From Bacteroides luti (GTDB lineage: Bacteria; Bacteroidota; Bacteroidia; Bacteroidales; Bacteroidaceae), in NCBI RefSeq assembly GCF_900128905.1, contig NZ_FQTV01000018.1:22105-86104 (forward strand): DNA of 64,000 nt, given 5' to 3'. The translations under genes were made by a program, and so were the position numbers. The notes beneath the pieces are model-generated. The model was not told where the DNA came from. It saw only the letters and a list, made by a program, of their open reading frames with translations, and made no database searches. Below, in pieces: positions 17,708 through 25,549 of the stretch (positions within the stretch are counted from its first letter, which is position 1; every line of letters starts with the position of its first letter).

Positions 17708-20700
17708 TTAGAAAGTGACGTTTACACCAACAGTGACGATTCTCTGTTGTGGGTAGAAGTTTGTACCAGCAACACCGTCTGGAACTTCAGGATCACAGAT
17801 CTTTATGTTATCTATAGAGAATAGATTATTACCGTTTGCATAAATTCTCATATTTTCTATACTTAGCAATTTTGTTACTTTCTTAGGAAGAGTATAACCT
17901 AATTCCAGAGATTTAAGTCTCAGGAAGCTTGCATCTCTCATCCACCATGTTGAAGTAACTCCATTGAAAGCATCACCGTAAGTCTGTTTTATGAAAGCTC
18001 TTGGCCATCTTGCTTTTGCATTTTGTTCTGCAGTATTTGTGTCAATCCATCTGCCATTATAAAAATCAGTAACCATGTTCATACTTGGCTGAATAATTTG
18101 CTTAGCCAATGCTTGTCCCTGGAAGAAAATGTTCAGATCAAATCCTTTCCATGAACCATTTAATGTGAAACCGTACATAATTTGAGGAGTACTTGACTTG
18201 TTTACACGATATGCATCATCCCAAGTAATATTATTATCACCATTTCTGTCTTTATAAATAAGATTTCCAGGTTGTGTCCCAGCAATGTGTGGAGTTTTAT
18301 CTATTTGTTCCTGTGTTTGATAGATACCAGTTGCTTCGTATAAAACAAATCCATCAATTGGATGACCTTCTGTTTTTTGCCATGCAGGAGTTGTTTTTGC
18401 TTCGTCCACGTATACTACCTTATTCTTTGCATAGGTAAAGTTACCACTTACACCCCATTTAAAGTCGCCAGCTTTGTCCTGATAATTTGCAACAAGCTCT
18501 ATACCCTGATTATTAACCTTGCCTAAATTTTCCTGAGGTAGAGTAAGTCCGGTGTAAGAAGGCACTGAAGCATTTCTGGAAATCAGAATGTCATGTCTCT
18601 TAGATTTGAAATAATCAATATCTAATCCAAATTTTCCGTCAAGATACTGGGTAGAGATACCAATATTGTAAGTCTGAGCCTTTTCCCATGTGATAAGAGG
18701 GTTGGCTGTTCTAACCATATATGTGCTTTTGTTAACAGCATTTTCTGTACCAAAAGTAGCCCCATTTCCTAAGCCATATTCTGTAAGGAACTGGTATGCT
18801 GGTACAGCATCGTTACCCATTAATCCCCATGATCCTTTTAATTTTAAGAAACTTACAACTGGCTTAATTCCCTCGAAGAAGTTTTCTTCAGAAATAACCC
18901 AACCGGCAGAAACACCAGGGAAAGTACCCCAACGATGACCTTTGGCAAAATTTTGTGAACCATCAACACGTAAAGTGAATTCTGCCAGATATTTGTTGTT
19001 ATAGCTGTAGTTGATACGTCCGAAAACATTTCTGCGAGCCGATGCATCTGAGTATCCTCCGTTATCTTTGTCTTTAGGCACACCACTTCCCGCAAAAATT
19101 TCAGGAATAGCAGCCGAAATATAATTTGTGCGGTATGCAGAAACAGAACTGAAGTTATATTTGCTTTGTTCGTAAGCTACAAAAGCATCAATTTTATGAG
19201 CCTCTTTAAATGTACGACTATATCCCAAACGTCCGTTTAAGGTGATAGTATTAGAATTGTCAGCCCAAGAGTTTACACTGATAGCTCCTGTACCCGATCT
19301 CTGATTTTCATATTCTCCGCTTGAGTTGTTGTATAAATACAAGTCATAAGGAGTATTTAAACTCTTTCCTGTTCTGAAAGAGAAGTCCAAAGCTGCATAT
19401 CCTTCTACGTATAAACCTTTAGTAATCTGATCAAGATCAAGACGGAAGGTCGGTTTTAAAGTAAGGATGTTGTATTTTAGTTTGTTTGTACCCGGTTTAT
19501 CTGTAACCATTATTGCTGCATTGTTGGTAATTCCATCGTAACCACTTCTAGGCAATCCATTAGGATAATAAGCAGCAGCCATTGGAGAAGTTGACAGGAA
19601 TTTGCCAAACAAGTAATCTGTATCAAATACACCTCTGTTTCTCACTTCTTGGCGTCCTAAGATATCAAAGCTAAACTTAGCTTTTTTGCCAACCTTGGCA
19701 TCTACATTTGTAGTAAACTGATATTGGCTGTAATTCTGTGTACTTTCTTTGTAGATAGCATCTTGCCATAAATACTGAACAGATGTATAGAAAGAAACAT
19801 TCTCGTTACCGCCGGTTACTGACAAACTGTGTTGAGTTTTGGTAGCCCAATCTTTAGAAACAGCTTTCCACCAGTTTGTACTAGGATAATTGATAGGATC
19901 CGATCCATCTTGCAGTTTCTGAAGCACATCTTTTGAATATGTTTCGTACATATCATGTCCTCTGTCATATTCGTTTATATATGTAGCATATTGGAAAGCA
20001 TTCAACATGTCAGGAACGCGTGTTGGTTGAGTGAAACCTACATTACCACTATAATTGATCTTCACTTTTCCTTCTTTACCACGTTTGGTAGTAATAAGAA
20101 TTACGCCATTTGCTGCACGGGCACCATAGATTGCAGCAGAAGCATCCTTCAGTACAGAAATAGTTTCAATATCTTCAGGATTTAAACGGCTGAAACTACG
20201 ATCGGCCACACCATCGACCACAATCAGCGGAGCAGTGCTTCCTGTAGTTCCTTTACCACGAATTAAAATACTGGCACCATCTTCACCCGGTTCACCAGAA
20301 CGAACGTTTGAAATAATACCGGCTGTTTTTCCTGCTAAAGCACCACTTAAGTTTATTGAAGCAACCTTTTTCAGTTCGTCACCTCCCACCTGAGATACAG
20401 AACCAGTTACCGTTGCTTTTTTCTGGGTACCATAACCAACTACTACAACTTCATCCAGTCCTACGCTTTCTTCAGACATTGTTATTGTAAATTTCGAATT
20501 ATTTCCAATAGCAACCTCTTCTTTTTTCATTCCGATGAAAGTCACTTCCAGTACTTTGCTTGAAGGATCTATTGATAATTCAAATTTTCCATCTAAATCT
20601 GTTATTGCTCCTGCTTGTGTTCCTTTTACTTTAATAGAAGCTCCAATAATAGGTGTTCCCTTTGCATCGACAATAACTCCGGTTATTTTCTTTGTCTGCT

Positions 20701-20860
20701 GTTTGTTCACAGAATAGGGACTTAATAAATTGGTTCCGGAACTGTTTCCGGCCATAAGAGGAGAGGCACTTAGAAGACCTAGAGCTATCGCCATTCTGGC
20801 AATGCAGAATCTTCTTTCCATCTTGGTTTTTCTAAGAATTAGATTCTTACTGTTTTTCAT
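17708..20860 (-). CDS. SusC/RagA-family TonB-dependent outer-membrane transporter (PUL1)
   Basis: The 1050-residue protein has an N-terminal signal region, a carboxypeptidase D-like domain (about 57-130, 'GVIVDAKGTPIIGASIKVKG'), a SusC signature 'GLDEVVVVGYGTQKK', a plug domain (about 140-260) and a beta-barrel ending in aromatic NVTF. The N-terminus is long: two further methionines lie at residues 14 and 22, and the latter ('MAIALGLL') could start the signal peptide core. It imports oligosaccharides or glycopeptides released at the surface, with SusD as lid. It is the first gene of PUL1. Confidence 0.95.
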   Translation of the reverse strand: MKNSKNLILRKTKMERRFCIARMAIALGLLSASPLMAGNSSGTNLLSPYSVNKQQTKKITGVIVDAKGTPIIGASIKVKGTQAGAITDLDGKFELSIDPSSKVLEVTFIGMKKEEVAIGNNSKFTITMSEESVGLDEVVVVGYGTQKKATVTGSVSQVGGDELKKVASINLSGALAGKTAGIISNVRSGEPGEDGASILIRGKGTTGSTAPLIVVDGVADRSFSRLNPEDIETISVLKDASAAIYGARAANGVILITTKRGKEGKVKINYSGNVGFTQPTRVPDMLNAFQYATYINEYDRGHDMYETYSKDVLQKLQDGSDPINYPSTNWWKAVSKDWATKTQHSLSVTGGNENVSFYTSVQYLWQDAIYKESTQNYSQYQFTTNVDAKVGKKAKFSFDILGRQEVRNRGVFDTDYLFGKFLSTSPMAAAYYPNGLPRSGYDGITNNAAIMVTDKPGTNKLKYNILTLKPTFRLDLDQITKGLYVEGYAALDFSFRTGKSLNTPYDLYLYNNSSGEYENQRSGTGAISVNSWADNSNTITLNGRLGYSRTFKEAHKIDAFVAYEQSKYNFSSVSAYRTNYISAAIPEIFAGSGVPKDKDNGGYSDASARRNVFGRINYSYNNKYLAEFTLRVDGSQNFAKGHRWGTFPGVSAGWVISEENFFEGIKPVVSFLKLKGSWGLMGNDAVPAYQFLTEYGLGNGATFGTENAVNKSTYMVRTANPLITWEKAQTYNIGISTQYLDGKFGLDIDYFKSKRHDILISRNASVPSYTGLTLPQENLGKVNNQGIELVANYQDKAGDFKWGVSGNFTYAKNKVVYVDEAKTTPAWQKTEGHPIDGFVLYEATGIYQTQEQIDKTPHIAGTQPGNLIYKDRNGDNNITWDDAYRVNKSSTPQIMYGFTLNGSWKGFDLNIFFQGQALAKQIIQPSMNMVTDFYNGRWIDTNTAEQNAKARWPRAFIKQTYGDAFNGVTSTWWMRDASFLRLKSLELGYTLPKKVTKLLSIENMRIYANGNNLFSIDNIKICDPEVPDGVAGTNFYPQQRIVTVGVNVTF

Positions 20861-21103
20861 GTTTTTACTTTTTAGATTTATAATAGCGGTTATGATTATA
20901 AACTTTTGATTGGCTACCGGTTGCGAATTAAAAGAATATATGTTTTGTGCTCATGTAAAATAGTCTATTCTAATAGAAAATTTGTCTAATGATAGTTTTG
21001 TATTAGTTTTGTTTAAATGATTGATTAGTAATTGTTTATATTATAATTCTGGACTATTTTTCTATCTTTATAGATTATTTTTGTGTATTCAGCTTAACGC
21101 ATA

Positions 21104-21144
21104 TACCAAAAATGTGTTGCTTTTGCTATTACCATAAATGTGGT
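21104..21144. promoter_or_regulatory. Direct repeats upstream of PUL1 and its regulator
   Basis: Two similar 15-nt sequences, TACCAAAAATGTGTT (21104) and TACCATAAATGTGGT (21130), lie 26 bp apart in the 388-bp divergent region between susC and the regulator gene. The second is partly palindromic (ACCA...TGGT). They are candidate binding sites for the neighbouring regulator. The rest of the region is AT-rich without a recognised gene. Confidence 0.4.
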
Positions 21145-21190
21145 AGTTAAATGCCATCTAAAGGGGATTTATCTTTCATTCATCATGGTA

Positions 21191-21198
21191 TATCTTTG
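21191..21198 (+). promoter_or_regulatory. Candidate -7 element for the regulator gene
   Basis: TATCTTTG matches TAnnTTTG and lies 50 bp upstream of the regulator start. No good -33 TTTG precedes it. Confidence 0.4.
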
Positions 21199-21248
21199 TA
21201 CCTTCATAAAAAGATTGAAAGACGTATTTAATTCCTAATCTAAAGAAG

Positions 21249-21569
21249 ATGACTAAAACAACTCTTATCATTGCGGATAATCAGCCGCTTACATCCTATG
21301 CTTTAAAAACATGGGCTGAGAAGAATGAGCTTGTCGATTCCGTTATAGAATCACAGGATAAGCAAGACCTGGAAGATTTACTGGATAAACTATCCCAGGA
21401 AGAGGTTATGCTTATTATGGATGTAGAGTTGTTTGATTTTGCAGATAAAGACGAACTGATTGTTTTTTTTCAGAGACACCAAAGTATACGTAAACTTTTT
21501 ATTGGAGATCAGTTTAAGGAAGATGAACTGGCTTTTTTGCAGAAGATATGCAATCGAATATTATTCTAA
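21249..21569 (+). CDS. Response-regulator N-terminal half (frameshifted)
   Basis: These 106 residues form a degenerate receiver domain: 'TLIIADNQPLTSYALK' at the start and 'LIMDVELFDF' holding the predicted phosphoacceptor Asp. It ends in an out-of-frame tail. The DNA-binding half continues in the -1 frame from the overlapping region (next entry). The intact Bacteroides relative is one protein of about 210-220 residues. A zero-frame T-TTT-TTG heptamer (21533-21539) lies just before the overlap. Either the gene is broken or the sequence has an indel, or ribosomes slip here. Confidence 0.7.
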   Translation: MTKTTLIIADNQPLTSYALKTWAEKNELVDSVIESQDKQDLEDLLDKLSQEEVMLIMDVELFDFADKDELIVFFQRHQSIRKLFIGDQFKEDELAFLQKICNRILF

Positions 21570-21913
21570 AAAGTGTTGAGCTGGAAGAACTTAAAATTGC
21601 AATCATCTATACTTTAAAAGGGCGATACTATATTCAGTCAGAATTGCTGAATGTTTTAATGCGCAAAAACAGTACACCTGTAAAATCCACTTTTGAAGAT
21701 ATCCATCTTACACCTACCGAAAAGGATATTGTAACCTTAATAGCCGGTGGAAAAACAACAAAAGAAGTAGCTTCAATTCGTAGTCTCAGTTATCATACGG
21801 TAGTAACGCACCGGAAAAACATTTTTCGGAAATTGGGAATTTCCAGTATTCATGCACTAACAATCTATGCAGTAAAAGCCAGATTGATAGATCCTACAGA
21901 ATATTACATTTAA
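21548..21913 (+). CDS. LuxR-type DNA-binding half of the frameshifted regulator
   Basis: The 121 codons from the internal ATG encode the linker and a LuxR/FixJ helix-turn-helix: 'LTPTEKDIVTLIAGGKTTKEVA' followed by 'HTVVTHRKNIFRKLGI'. The frame is -1 relative to the receiver half, and no stop intervenes between the slippery stretch and this ATG. Translation as a separate protein is possible. Its position divergent from the PUL1 susC suggests control of PUL1, and the serine acetyltransferase gene follows after only 30 bp. Confidence 0.72.
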   Translation: MQSNIILKSVELEELKIAIIYTLKGRYYIQSELLNVLMRKNSTPVKSTFEDIHLTPTEKDIVTLIAGGKTTKEVASIRSLSYHTVVTHRKNIFRKLGISSIHALTIYAVKARLIDPTEYYI

Positions 21914-21943
21914 AGTAAACAATCACTAAACAGCAGAATCATT

Positions 21944-22846
21944 ATGTTAAGTCCAACAGAAACCATATTGAAGAATGTAGATATACTTTCTCAACATTCA
22001 ACAGAAGAATATAAATATATACCCCGACATGATAAGCCACTGCCGTCAATCGAAAAAACCGCAGAAATAGTAGAGCTTATAAAATCGATTATTTTTCCTG
22101 GATTTTTTGGCGATTCAATAGCTAATCAAAAAACGCTGAAGTATCATATAGGAATGAATACAGAAAAACTATATTCATTGTTGACAGAACAGATATATAA
22201 CGGTATCTGCTTTAGTTCACAATATGCAGTGGGAAAAGATATAAAATCGAAAGCTTCAGAACTGGCTCTTATTTTTATAGATAAGATTCCGGAAATAAAA
22301 CGGTTGCTGTGCACAGATGTAAAAGCAACCTTCGACAGAGATCCCTCTGCAAAAAGTTATGCAGAGGTCATATTCTCTTATCCAACTATAAAAGCGCTGA
22401 TAAATCATCGTGTGGCTCATGAATTGTTGCTACTTGGAGTTCCTACAATTCCCCGTATTATTTCAGAACTTGCACATTCCGAAACCGGTATTGATATTCA
22501 TCCGGCTGCAAAGATAGGCGAGTATTTCAGTATCGACCACGGAACTGGGGTAGTAATAGGCGAGACTTGTATAATAGGTAACCACGTAAGGTTGTATCAA
22601 GGTGTAACGTTGGGTGCAAAAAGTATTCTGGCAGATAAAGCTCATGCAAAGGATATTCCTCGTCATCCTATTTTGGAAGATAATGTTACAATCTATTCCA
22701 ATTCCACTGTTTTAGGTAGGATTGTGATTGGGCACAATACAGTGATTGGTGGTAATGTGTGGTTAACAACTCCTTTGCCTCCTTACTCAAATATTCTGCA
22801 ACAAAAAGCAGTAGAAGGACTTTTTACAGACGGATTAGGTATTTAG
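21944..22846 (+). CDS. cysE: Serine O-acetyltransferase, copy 1
   Basis: The 300-residue protein has an N-terminal helical region (1-185) and a left-handed beta-helix with hexapeptide repeats (about 185-290). 'IDIHPAAKIG', 'SIDHGTGVVIGE' and 'YQGVTLGAKS' are the active-site and acetyl-CoA regions of serine acetyltransferases. It makes O-acetylserine for cysteine synthesis in the cytoplasm. It is longer than enteric CysE and resembles the Bacteroides/EpsC type. A paralogue lies at 48185-49000. It is convergent with a C-S lyase-like aminotransferase, which may make this a sulfur amino-acid pair. Confidence 0.9.
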   Translation: MLSPTETILKNVDILSQHSTEEYKYIPRHDKPLPSIEKTAEIVELIKSIIFPGFFGDSIANQKTLKYHIGMNTEKLYSLLTEQIYNGICFSSQYAVGKDIKSKASELALIFIDKIPEIKRLLCTDVKATFDRDPSAKSYAEVIFSYPTIKALINHRVAHELLLLGVPTIPRIISELAHSETGIDIHPAAKIGEYFSIDHGTGVVIGETCIIGNHVRLYQGVTLGAKSILADKAHAKDIPRHPILEDNVTIYSNSTVLGRIVIGHNTVIGGNVWLTTPLPPYSNILQQKAVEGLFTDGLGI

Positions 22847-22862
22847 TAGATAGATATAAAAA

Positions 22863-22910
22863 GCTCTGACAGTAGTTTACCGTATAAAGGACAAAACCGA
22901 CTGTCAGGGC
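22863..22910. terminator. Bidirectional hairpin terminator between cysE and the C-S lyase
   Basis: The stem GCTCTGACAGT / ACTGTCAGGGC (one G-T pair) has a long loop. A T-rich tract follows in the plus direction, and TTTTT follows in the minus direction. Confidence 0.65.
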
Positions 22911-22917
22911 AATATTT

Positions 22918-24096
22918 TTAGCCTACAAATTTATTGTTGTATGCTTCCTGTAACTGAGTGAGAGCCTGATGCAGAATAGATCTCGGACATCCTACGTTCA
23001 TACGCATAAATCCAGTACCTTCTTTACCAAACATCGATCCGTCATTCAAAGCCAGATGTGCTTTATCAACAAAGAAGTCTACCAGTTCCTCCTGGTTAAA
23101 TCCCAATTCCCTGCAATCAAGGAATACCAGGTAAGAAGCTTGCGGACGAATAGCTTTAATAAGCGGCATATTTTTTTGCAGATAGTTATCCACATAGTCA
23201 ATATTTCCCTGAATATAATCAAGCAATTGATTTAACCATTCTGTACCATGTTCGTAGGCCGCAGCAACAGTTATGAATGCAAATATATGTCCTTCCGAAA
23301 ACTCACTTGCGTTGAGGTAATTTCTGAATTTTTTTCTTACTTCATCGTTCTCAATAATGCAATAAGAACTAGCCAGTCCCGGCATATTAAATGCTTTACT
23401 TGGTGACATGAATGTTATAGAGTTCATTCTGGCTTTCTCTGAAATCTTAGCAAAAGGAGTATGCGTATATCCTTTCAGTGTAAGATCGGCATGAATTTCA
23501 TCAGAGATAACCATTGTTCCGCTCTCGTAACAAATTTCAGCAACTGCTTCCAGTTCCTCTTTTGTCCACACTCTTCCGCCCGGATTGTGAGGATTACATA
23601 AGATGAACAGCTTGCATCCTTTTACAGCTTCCTTAAAATGATCCAGATCCATTTTGTACTGACCATTTTCCAAAATCAGCGGGTTACGCACAACCTCGCG
23701 ATAATTATGCTCTGTTACAAGAAAGAACGGATGATAAACCGGACTTTGAATCAAAACCTTATCGCCTGGCTGGGTAAAGCATTTTAGAACATGAGCAAGT
23801 CCAACTACGATTCCCGGAGTGAAGCTAATCAGTTCTTTTGAAACTTTCCAGTCATATCTTGTAAACAGCCAATTCTCAATAGCCTGATAATAAGAAGCTG
23901 GTTTGCTGGTGTAGCCAAGAACCTCTTTTTCACAACGTTCCTTTATTGCATTCATTATAAACGGTGGCGTGCGGAAATCCATATCGGCAACCCATAGAGG
24001 CAGTAAGTCATCTCTTCCCCATCTTGGTTTCAGTGCTTCAAGCTTCAAGGCATCAGTACCAGTGCGGTCAATAACCTCATCAAAATTATATTTCAT
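22918..24096 (-). CDS. MalY/PatB-family PLP-dependent C-S lyase (cystathionine beta-lyase type)
   Basis: About 392 residues from the chosen start MKYNFDEVIDR. A further in-frame ATG 39 bp upstream (24135) would add residues without family similarity, so the shorter start is preferred. Fold-type I features: 'LWVADMDFRTPP' near 34, 'CNPHNPGGRVWT' near 172, 'SDEIHADL' and the PLP lysine in 'SPSKAFNMPGL'. The MalY/PatB group cleaves C-S bonds of cystathionine or cysteine, although some members are general aminotransferases. It is convergent with cysE copy 1. Confidence 0.88.
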   Translation of the reverse strand: MKYNFDEVIDRTGTDALKLEALKPRWGRDDLLPLWVADMDFRTPPFIMNAIKERCEKEVLGYTSKPASYYQAIENWLFTRYDWKVSKELISFTPGIVVGLAHVLKCFTQPGDKVLIQSPVYHPFFLVTEHNYREVVRNPLILENGQYKMDLDHFKEAVKGCKLFILCNPHNPGGRVWTKEELEAVAEICYESGTMVISDEIHADLTLKGYTHTPFAKISEKARMNSITFMSPSKAFNMPGLASSYCIIENDEVRKKFRNYLNASEFSEGHIFAFITVAAAYEHGTEWLNQLLDYIQGNIDYVDNYLQKNMPLIKAIRPQASYLVFLDCRELGFNQEELVDFFVDKAHLALNDGSMFGKEGTGFMRMNVGCPRSILHQALTQLQEAYNNKFVG

Positions 24097-24253
24097 AAAA
24101 TCTTTTCTGTATTTAGTTATATTGCAAAAATACAAAACCTTATCTACAGGATAAAATAAAAACCCAATAATTCACAAGCCATTCACTAACATTAAAATAT
24201 TTACCCTCACTCCCTCACCATTCGCACAACTTGTTGCACATTAGTGATTTATA

Positions 24254-24300
24254 AGTGAGGGATGAATTTGCAACCCTCACTTTTGAGCTCATCCCTCACT
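24254..24300. repeat. Inverted repeat AGTGAGGGATGA / TCATCCCTCACT
   Basis: A perfect 12-bp inverted repeat (24254-24265 and 24289-24300) encloses another CCCTCACTT. Two further CCCTCAC motifs lie at about 24210-24230. The stretch 24140-24420 contains no gene that I can see. Confidence 0.6.
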
Positions 24301-24420
24301 ATTTCGAACCATTTTTTTGAAAAAATGGGTATAAACTTCTCAGGAGTAAGGTTAAAGTATACCAACTGGTGTATATAGTTTTAAGTTGCTAAAGTGGCAT
24401 TTGCGGTGAATAATAGTTGT

Positions 24421-24445
24421 ATTCGCCGCAAAATATGCGGCGAAT
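24421..24445. promoter_or_regulatory. Palindrome before the Fic fragment
   Basis: ATTCGCCGCA and TGCGGCGAAT form a perfect 10-bp dyad with a 5-nt loop, ending directly before the ATG of the Fic fragment. GC content is much higher than in the flanks. It could be a repressor site or an mRNA hairpin hiding the start. Confidence 0.6.
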
Positions 24446-24580
24446 ATGAGAAAAGTTTATATATGGCAGCAAGATGAATGGCCTCATTTTATATGGAATG
24501 ATGCAGCTTTATCCTATAAATTGGGTCGAGTACGAGCTTTGCAGGGTAAGCTAGTAGGGTATGAGTTGGTGGGTGGATAG
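24446..24580 (+). pseudogene. Fic-family N-terminal (DUF4172) fragment
   Basis: The 44-codon frame begins MRKVYIWQQDEWPHFIW and continues with 'LGRVRALQGKLVGYELVGG' before a stop. The Y-I-W-Q-x(3)-W-P-x-F-x-W pattern followed by R-x-x-Q-G-x-L-x-G is characteristic of the DUF4172 segment that precedes Fic domains in Bacteroidetes AMP-transferases. The catalytic HPFxxGNGR part is absent downstream, where the sequence meets the 3' end of the opposite-strand HEPN gene. It is probably a relic. Expression as a micro-peptide cannot be excluded. Confidence 0.65.
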
Positions 24581-24584
24581 AATT

Positions 24585-25349
24585 TCAAAGGTTACATTCT
24601 TTAAAAGCATCAAAAGTACTCTCTACAAACTTATTTATTTCAGAAATCAATGATTTCAGTTTATGGAGATCGATAAAGGCATAACTGCCATCTTTACTTT
24701 TTCCGTTTCTATGAACAAGATCGTGCCTTGTTTCTATATATGGAACTATGGCACTTATTGAAGGAAATTTTATATTGAATGTACCTTCAAAAATAGACTT
24801 TACAATCCACAGATTATGATATACCATATCTTGAGCACATTCATTAATTCTGCTCTCTATTTTAGTATATTCTTCAAAAATATCGCAGAGTTTAATTTTT
24901 TCATTTTTAAGTGACGGACAAATTTTTAAATAATTTGTTGTATAAATAGGAGATCGTTTTATAAAACACAAACACATATCACATAAGAAAGCTTCCATCG
25001 CGCCAAATGCCCCAATAAATAATTGTTGATTTAATGTAAATGACATCTCTGGTGTCAAATGCAGGGTGAGTAACTTTTCTAGATTTTCAATAGAATATTT
25101 GTATGTGGCAAGAATATCTTCAGGCATATCAGGTACTTCTCTCGGAGTTATTTGTGTGATTCCACCAGATGCAATATAAGTTGTATCACTGAATGTCTCA
25201 TAATTATTGTCTATAACAATGTCTCCTTCAATTACTTTTGTAGCATCTTCAGCATAGGATTCATCAGCTAAGCAAATCATATCAAAATATTTTAGCTTGT
25301 GAGTAGCAGTGATTAGAATGTTGCCACGTATATAAATTCTTTTCTCCAT
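24585..25349 (-). CDS. HEPN-motif protein, putative RNase-like
   Basis: The 254-residue protein matches no family that I can name with certainty. Residues 1-80 are beta-rich and 80-250 are mostly helical. R208-HDLV-H213 fits the R-x4-H motif of HEPN domains, many of which are metal-independent RNases in toxin and anti-phage systems. The segment 'GAFGAMEAFLCDMCLCFI' near 113-130 is a hydrophobic helix that would form the bundle core. There is no signal peptide. It lies 198 bp downstream of the AlbA/GHKL gene on the same strand and 5 bp from the convergent Fic fragment. Confidence 0.65.
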   Translation of the reverse strand: MEKRIYIRGNILITATHKLKYFDMICLADESYAEDATKVIEGDIVIDNNYETFSDTTYIASGGITQITPREVPDMPEDILATYKYSIENLEKLLTLHLTPEMSFTLNQQLFIGAFGAMEAFLCDMCLCFIKRSPIYTTNYLKICPSLKNEKIKLCDIFEEYTKIESRINECAQDMVYHNLWIVKSIFEGTFNIKFPSISAIVPYIETRHDLVHRNGKSKDGSYAFIDLHKLKSLISEINKFVESTFDAFKECNL

Positions 25350-25494
25350 ATTTTAACGATTTGCTGTTTTCTCTAAAAGTGTTTCGTTCTTTGATTGCTA
25401 ATTTGCTGTCTCATGACTTCAATCATTTTATTCGTTTCTTAATAATTGAATAAAGTGAATATTCTCTAGACGGTTCCATTCTTACATAATTGCT

Positions 25495-25549
25495 AAAACA
25501 TAACTAAAACATAACTAAAACATAACTAAAACATAACTAAAACATAACT
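25495..25549. repeat. 11-bp tandem repeat, five copies
   Basis: Five perfect copies of AAAACATAACT run from 25495 to 25549. The array overlaps the last two bases of the TAG stop of the AlbA/GHKL gene. The unit is one DNA helical turn and is not a multiple of three, so copy changes would leave the protein end intact. The remaining 25350-25494 gap shows nothing else. Confidence 0.9.
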
